Assembly (NCBI GenBank): GCA_949289455.1
Contig: CASEOA010000080.1
Span: forward strand, 1-56,765
Source of the DNA: an uncultured Eubacteriales bacterium
Lineage (GTDB): Bacteria > Bacillota > Clostridia > Oscillospirales > Oscillospiraceae
DNA: 56,765 nt
Direction: 5' to 3'
The notes under the pieces: generated by a model
What the model was told of the DNA's origin: nothing
Databases searched by the model: none
What the model saw: only the letters and a program-made list of their open reading frames with translations
Translations under genes and position numbers: made by a program
Part shown: one piece after another, positions 52,417 through 56,765 of the stretch
Numbering within the stretch: position 1 is the stretch's first letter
Layout: each line of letters opens with the position of its first letter

Positions 52417-53597
52417 ATGAAAATGAAGAAGTTTCTTGCGCTGGCACTCACCCTCTCCATGACCGCATCCCTGGCCGCCTGCGGCGGCGGCGGTGGCGGC
52501 AGCACCAACACCCCCTCCGGCGGCGAGAGCAGCACTCCTTCCGGCGGCGGCAGCACGGGCGGCCAGAAGGTCGGCATCTCCATGCCACCCAGTCCCTGGA
52601 GCGCTGGAACCGTGACGGCTCCTACCTGGACGAGCAGTTCAAGAACGCCGGGTACGAGACCATCATCACCTACTCCGACAACGACACCAACCGCCAGGTC
52701 AACGACATCCAGAACATGATCTCCGAGGGTGTAGACCTGCTGGTGGTGGCGGCCATCGACGGCGAGGCTCTGAACACCGTCATGAATGAGGCCGGCGAAG
52801 CGGGCATTCCCGTCATCGCGTACGACCGGCTGATCATGAACGACAATGCTTCCTATTATGTGTCCTTCGATAACTACACGGTGGGCACCCTCCAGGGCCA
52901 GTATGTGGTGGATACCCTGGATCTGGACAATGCCGCCGGCCCCTTCAACATTGAGTTCACCGCCGGTGACCCCGCCGACAACAACGCCACTTACTTCTAC
53001 AACGGCGCTTACGACGTGCTCAAGCCCTACATCGACTCCGGCAAGCTGGTGGTGGTGTCCGGCCAGACCGACTTTGACACCGTAGCCACCGCCCAGTGGG
53101 ATTCCCAGACCGCCATGGAGCGGGCCCAGAACGTGCTGGCCTCCTACTACGCCGACGGCACGCAGGTGGACGTGTGGCTGTGCTCCAATGACTCCACCGC
53201 TCTGGGCGTGGCTCAGGCCATCCAGTCCGACTATGCCGGCTCCAACCAGCCCATCATCACCGGCCAGGACGGCGACGAGGCCAACCTGAAGAACATCGTG
53301 GACGGCCTGCAGTCCATGACCGTGTACAAGGCCGTGGCCAACGAGGCCGTGGTCACCCTGGATCTGGGCAAGGCCATCCTCAACGGCGATACCATTGACG
53401 GCAGCCTGATCGAGAGCTCCGGCTGGGAGTTCGACTGCTCCTATGACACCGAGTCTTATTTCACCTCCGACGGCCACAACTGCCCCTCCTTCCTGCTGGT
53501 GCCCGACGTGGTCACGCCCGACAACATGGTAGAGAAGCTGGTTGACACCGGCTATTACACCCAGGACGACAGCGGTTACCTCCATCCGGCTGGCTGA
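52417..53597 (+). pseudogene. chvE: Monosaccharide ABC transporter substrate-binding lipoprotein (ChvE-like), frameshifted
   Basis: The first 55 codons give a signal peptide with lipobox (SLAAC), a Gly/Ser linker and QKVGISMP; the protein then continues in another frame as TQSLERWNRDGSYLDEQF to a normal end, LVDTGYYTQDDSGYLHPAG. The switch is at 52585-52586, where atgccacc would need one more C (atgcccacc). Joined, the protein is about 393 residues and matches ChvE: VDLLVVAAIDGEAL, PVIAYDRLI, FDNYTVGTLQGQYV and ITGQDGDEANLKNIVDG. It should deliver xylose, galactose or glucose-like sugars to GguAB. One missing base may be a real mutation or a sequencing error; the rest is well conserved. Confidence 0.8.
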
Positions 53598-53622
53598 TTC
53601 TGGAAGATAAACCCCTATACGT

Positions 53623-53662
53623 CAGTATAATGGGCGGGGCGTTTGCCCCGCCCATTATACTG
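53623..53662 (+). other. Intercistronic 18-bp hairpin between binding protein and ATPase genes
   Basis: Perfect stem CAGTATAATGGGCGGGGC / GCCCCGCCCATTATACTG with a GTTT loop, 25 bases after the binding-protein stop, with no T-run. Such structures commonly protect the upstream mRNA or partly terminate, so that binding protein is made in excess over membrane components. Confidence 0.7.
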
Positions 53663-53699
53663 GACGCATCCCGCCACGGTTGAAAGGAGGCAACACCCT

Positions 53700-55247
53700 T
53701 TGTCCAAGTATATTTTGGAAATGAAAAACATCACCAAGGAATTTCCCGGCGTCAAGGCTCTGGACAATGTCAATCTCCAGGTGGAGCCCGGAGAGATCCA
53801 CGCCCTGATCGGAGAAAACGGCGCCGGAAAGTCCACGCTGATGAATGTGCTCTCGGGCACCTATCCCGCCGGCAGCTATACCGGCGAAATCTTTTATGAA
53901 GGGAAACTGTGTCAATTCAAGAACCAGAAGGACAGCGAGGCCCTGGGCATCGTCATCATCCACCAGGAGCTGGCGCTGATCCCCATGCTCTCCATCGGGG
54001 AGAATATGTTCCTGGGCAACGAGCAGAAAAACTCCATGGGGGTCATTGACTGGAACAAGACCTTCTACGAGGCCGAGCGCCACATGCGGCAGGTGGGCCT
54101 CAACGAATCTGCCCAGACCCTGGTCAAGGATATCGGCACCGGCAAGCAGCAGCTGGTGGAGATCGCAAAGGCCTTTTCCAAGAAGGTGAAGCTGCTCATC
54201 CTGGACGAGCCCACCTCGTCCCTCAACGACGAAGACGCCAAGATGCTGCTGGATCTGCTCATCTCCTTTAAAAAGGAGGGGCTTACCTCCATCATCATTA
54301 CCCATAAGCTCAACGAAATCATCTACTGTGCCGACAAGGTCACCATCATCCGGGACGGCGCCACCATCGAGACCCTGGTCAAAGGGGTGGACGACCTGAG
54401 CGAGGACCGGATTATCAAGGGCATGGTGGGCCGCTCCATGGAGGACCGGTATCCCAAGCGGGAGCACAACGTGCTGCCCGAGGTGAGCTTTGAGGTGCGC
54501 AACTGGACGGTGCACCACCCCCTCTATCCCGAGCGGGTGGTGGACGACAACGTCTCCTTCAAGGTTCACAAAGGCGAGGTGGTGGGCTTCTCCGGCCTCC
54601 AGGGGGCCGGGCGCACCGAGCTGGCCATGTCCATCTTCGGCCGCAGCTACGGCACCGGCATCTCCGGCGAGGTCTATCTGAACGGCCAGAAGGTCAGCCT
54701 GAAGAACACCGAGGACGCCATCCATCACAAGCTGGCCTACGTCACCGAGGACAGAAAGACCAACGGCCTGATCCTGGGCGAGTCCATCCGCTTCAATACC
54801 ACCCTGGCCCGGCTGGACAAGGTGTGCTCCGGCGGCGTCATCGACCGGGACAAGGAGGTCAAGGTGGCCGAGGAGATCAAAGATGAGATGGGAACCAAGA
54901 CCCCCACCATTGAACAGCACATCGGCAATCTATCCGGCGGCAACCAGCAGAAGGCCCTGCTGGGCAAGTGGATGTTTACCGAGCCCGACGTGCTTATTCT
55001 GGATGAGCCCACCCGGGGCATCGACGTAGGCGCCAAGTATGATATCTACTGTCTCATCAACGATATGGTGAGCCGGGGCAAGTCGGTGGTGATGATCTCC
55101 TCCGAGCTGCCCGAGCTGCTGGGCATGTGCGACCGGATCTACGTCATGAACGAGGGCCGGATGCTGGCTGAGGTCAACGCCGCCGAGGCCACCCAGGAGA
55201 GCATCATGGGCTATATCATCCGGGACACCGCCGGCGCCGGTGTATGA
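53700..55247 (+). CDS. mmsA: Monosaccharide ABC transporter ATP-binding protein (GguA/XylG-like)
   Basis: 515 residues with two fused ABC domains. First: GENGAGKST (38-46), [13 protein letters not shown] in place of [16 protein letters not shown]. Second: degenerate Walker [12 protein letters not shown], signature [23 protein letters not shown]. This carbohydrate-uptake-2 pattern powers the permease encoded next. The start is a TTG nine bases after AAGGAGG; the first ATG is seven codons in and lies within the conserved first strand. Confidence 0.93.
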   Translation: MSKYILEMKNITKEFPGVKALDNVNLQVEPGEIHALIGENGAGKSTLMNVLSGTYPAGSYTGEIFYEGKLCQFKNQKDSEALGIVIIHQELALIPMLSIGENMFLGNEQKNSMGVIDWNKTFYEAERHMRQVGLNESAQTLVKDIGTGKQQLVEIAKAFSKKVKLLILDEPTSSLNDEDAKMLLDLLISFKKEGLTSIIITHKLNEIIYCADKVTIIRDGATIETLVKGVDDLSEDRIIKGMVGRSMEDRYPKREHNVLPEVSFEVRNWTVHHPLYPERVVDDNVSFKVHKGEVVGFSGLQGAGRTELAMSIFGRSYGTGISGEVYLNGQKVSLKNTEDAIHHKLAYVTEDRKTNGLILGESIRFNTTLARLDKVCSGGVIDRDKEVKVAEEIKDEMGTKTPTIEQHIGNLSGGNQQKALLGKWMFTEPDVLILDEPTRGIDVGAKYDIYCLINDMVSRGKSVVMISSELPELLGMCDRIYVMNEGRMLAEVNAAEATQESIMGYIIRDTAGAGV

Positions 55248-55271
55248 CTAACGAAAGGAGCGTAAGCATCC

Positions 55272-56462
55272 ATGAATAATACCGCGAACAAGTCGAGAGC
55301 CTCCCGCACGATCATCCGTTTCCTCACCAAATACGCCATGGTCATTGCCCTGGTCATCGTGTTTGTCCTCTTCGCCTTCCTCACCGACTGGCGGCTTCTG
55401 TACGCCCAGAACATGTCCAACCTGATGCTGCAAAACGGCTATGTGCTGGTCATGGCCTGCGGTATGCTGCTGTGTATCCTCACCGGCGGCAACATCGACC
55501 TGTCCATCGGATCGGTGATCTGCCTGGTGGGCGGCGTGGCCGCCGTGATGATCACCAACCTGTCCATGAACCCCATCCTCACCATCATTATCTGCCTGGT
55601 GGTGGGCCTGCTGGTGGGCGTCTGGCAGGGCTACTGGATCGGCTACGTCCGGATTCCTCCCTTTATCACCACTCTGGGCGGCATGTTCATCTTCCGCGGC
55701 ATCGGCCGTCTGGTGCTGGACAATAAGACCGTGGCCATCCAGGACAGCACCTTCCTGAACATCTTCACCGCCTACATCAAGATCCCCTGTCTGGACGACG
55801 GGGAGATGGTGCTCTCCGCCCTCATCGTGGGCATCGTCGCGGCTGCCTATGTGATCTTCAGCACCGTGAAGAACCGGGCCTCCCGGGCCAAGAAGGGCTA
55901 CCGTCAGAACAGTGCGGCCAGCGACTATATCAAGGCCATCGTCATTGCGGCCCTGATCCTCTACTACTGCTACCAGCTCAGCCAGTACCGGGGCATCTCC
56001 GTCATGCTGGTGTGGGTGCTGGCCATCTGCCTGATCTACAACTTCATCACCGCCAAGACCGCTTTCGGCCGGTACTTCTACGCGGTGGGCGGCAACGAGA
56101 AGGCCACCAAGCTCTCCGGCATCAACACCGACAAGATCTACTTCATTGCCTACGCCAACATGGGCCTGCTGGCCGGTCTGTGCGGCCTGCTCAACGCCGC
56201 CCGGGTGGGTTCCGTCAACGGCTCCACCGGCACCTCCTTTGAGATGGACGCCATCGGCGCCTGCTTTATCGGCGGCGCCTCCGCCTACGGCGGCAGCGGT
56301 ACCATCGGCGGCGTGGTCATCGGCGCCCTGCTGCTGGGCGTAATCAACATGGGTATGTCCATCATGGGCATCGGCGACTCCTGGCAGTATGTGGTCAAGG
56401 GCGGCGTGCTGCTGGTGGCCGTCATCTTCGACGTGGTGACCAGCCGCAAGTCCGGTAAGTAA
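55272..56462 (+). CDS. mmsB: Monosaccharide ABC transporter permease (GguB/XylH-like)
   Basis: 396 residues with about ten helices: GMLLCILTGGNIDLSIGSV (the conserved BPD_transp_2 motif), IPPFITTLGGMFIFRGIG, FGRYFYAVGGNEKATKLSGIN (ATPase coupling loop) and GTIGGVVIGALLLGVINMGM. A long central insertion with extra helices (about 165-255) distinguishes GguB/XylH from RbsC. AAAGGAG lies 11 bases before the ATG. It forms the sugar channel of the ChvE-MmsA-MmsB system. Confidence 0.93.
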   Translation: MNNTANKSRASRTIIRFLTKYAMVIALVIVFVLFAFLTDWRLLYAQNMSNLMLQNGYVLVMACGMLLCILTGGNIDLSIGSVICLVGGVAAVMITNLSMNPILTIIICLVVGLLVGVWQGYWIGYVRIPPFITTLGGMFIFRGIGRLVLDNKTVAIQDSTFLNIFTAYIKIPCLDDGEMVLSALIVGIVAAAYVIFSTVKNRASRAKKGYRQNSAASDYIKAIVIAALILYYCYQLSQYRGISVMLVWVLAICLIYNFITAKTAFGRYFYAVGGNEKATKLSGINTDKIYFIAYANMGLLAGLCGLLNAARVGSVNGSTGTSFEMDAIGACFIGGASAYGGSGTIGGVVIGALLLGVINMGMSIMGIGDSWQYVVKGGVLLVAVIFDVVTSRKSGK

Positions 56463-56527
56463 AGAATGAACCCGGGGCCCCTCGGGGGCCATGGGAAGGC
56501 CGGGCGCGACGCCCGGGAAGGAGGAGT

Positions 56528-56765
56528 ATGCTGTACATCGGAATTGACCTGGGCACCTCGGCGGTGAAGCTGCTGCTGATGGACGGGGAAGGCCGGATCT
56601 TGAAGGAGGAGTCCCGGGAGTACCCCCTGGAGTTTCCCCAGCCCGGCTGGAGCCAGCAGAACCCGGAGGACTGGAAGGCCGCCGTGTGGGAGGGTATTCC
56701 CGCCCTGCTGAAGGGCTTTGACGCCAGCCAGGTGGCGGGTATCGGCGCCGGCGGGCAGATGCACG
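56528..56765 (+). CDS. xylB: Xylulokinase, N-terminal part (runs off the window)
   Basis: 79 codons are visible. YIGIDLGTSAVKLLLMDGEG is the phosphate-1 loop of FGGY sugar kinases and QPGWSQQNPEDWKAAVWEGI continues as in xylulokinase; GIGAGGQMH matches the next conserved strand (GIxxSGQMH). It phosphorylates D-xylulose; xylose uptake by the genes upstream would fit. GAAGGAGGAG lies upstream of the ATG; GC-rich hairpins fill the 65-base gap from mmsB. Another FGGY kinase cannot be excluded from this fragment. Confidence 0.85.
   Translation, partial: MLYIGIDLGTSAVKLLLMDGEGRILKEESREYPLEFPQPGWSQQNPEDWKAAVWEGIPALLKGFDASQVAGIGAGGQMH

Noticed and set aside
1..56765. CRISPR array, prophage, restriction-modification or toxin-antitoxin system
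   Set aside because: I saw no regularly spaced direct repeats, phage structural genes, methyltransferase/endonuclease pair or convincing toxin-antitoxin pair anywhere in the window.

Overview
The window looks like a chromosomal segment from a GC-rich, anaerobic, gut-type Firmicute, most like the Oscillospiraceae group (Flavonifractor, Lawsonibacter or Intestinimonas relatives). The reasons are the clostridial gene orders (DUF1385-prmC; recA-recX; rimO-pgsA; infC-rpmI-rplT), two T-box leaders, a CIRCE element, SLH-domain and lipobox proteins, DUF3793 and DUF2786 remnants, and strong GGAGG ribosome binding sites. I infer the genus only loosely.

Positions 1-16,500 form a less GC-rich, accessory-looking part built around metal uptake. 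It holds a siderophore ABC operon in yclNOPQ order, a flavodoxin, feoA-feoB with a Cys-rich membrane peptide, a DtxR-type iron regulator and a ZIP transporter. Palindromes related to GTTAGC-N4-GCTAAC recur at their promoters, so I read this as one iron regulon. The same stretch is full of broken genes: a MATE pump cut by an IS3-type end, a peroxiredoxin remnant, an AraC/P-type-ATPase chimera, a frameshifted DUF3793 gene, a DUF2786 fragment, and a GGDEF-EAL protein cut from its GAF tail by one amber codon. A diguanylate cyclase closes this part.

Positions 16,500-36,100 are GC-rich core genome: a lipoprotein with a two-component system, DUF1385-prmC-recA-recX-nitroreductase-rimO-pgsA, an SLH surface protein, a cysteine T-box with cysE-cysS, bcp and yaaA on the opposite strand, infC-rpmI-rplT, three small membrane proteins and a TetR regulator. 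Between tetR and clpB (36,152-36,398) lies an unusual tract in which almost every base is in a hairpin.

Positions 36,500-50,700 carry clpB and hsp20 behind a perfect CIRCE operator, a MATE transporter, two tRNA-Ser genes, a tryptophan T-box followed by the complete trpEGDCFBA operon, and a UvrD-type helicase pointing back at it.

Positions 50,900-56,765 hold a sugar island: a ROK repressor divergent from a ChvE/GguAB-type monosaccharide ABC transporter and the start of a xylulokinase gene. The binding-protein gene carries a one-base frameshift just after its signal and linker region.
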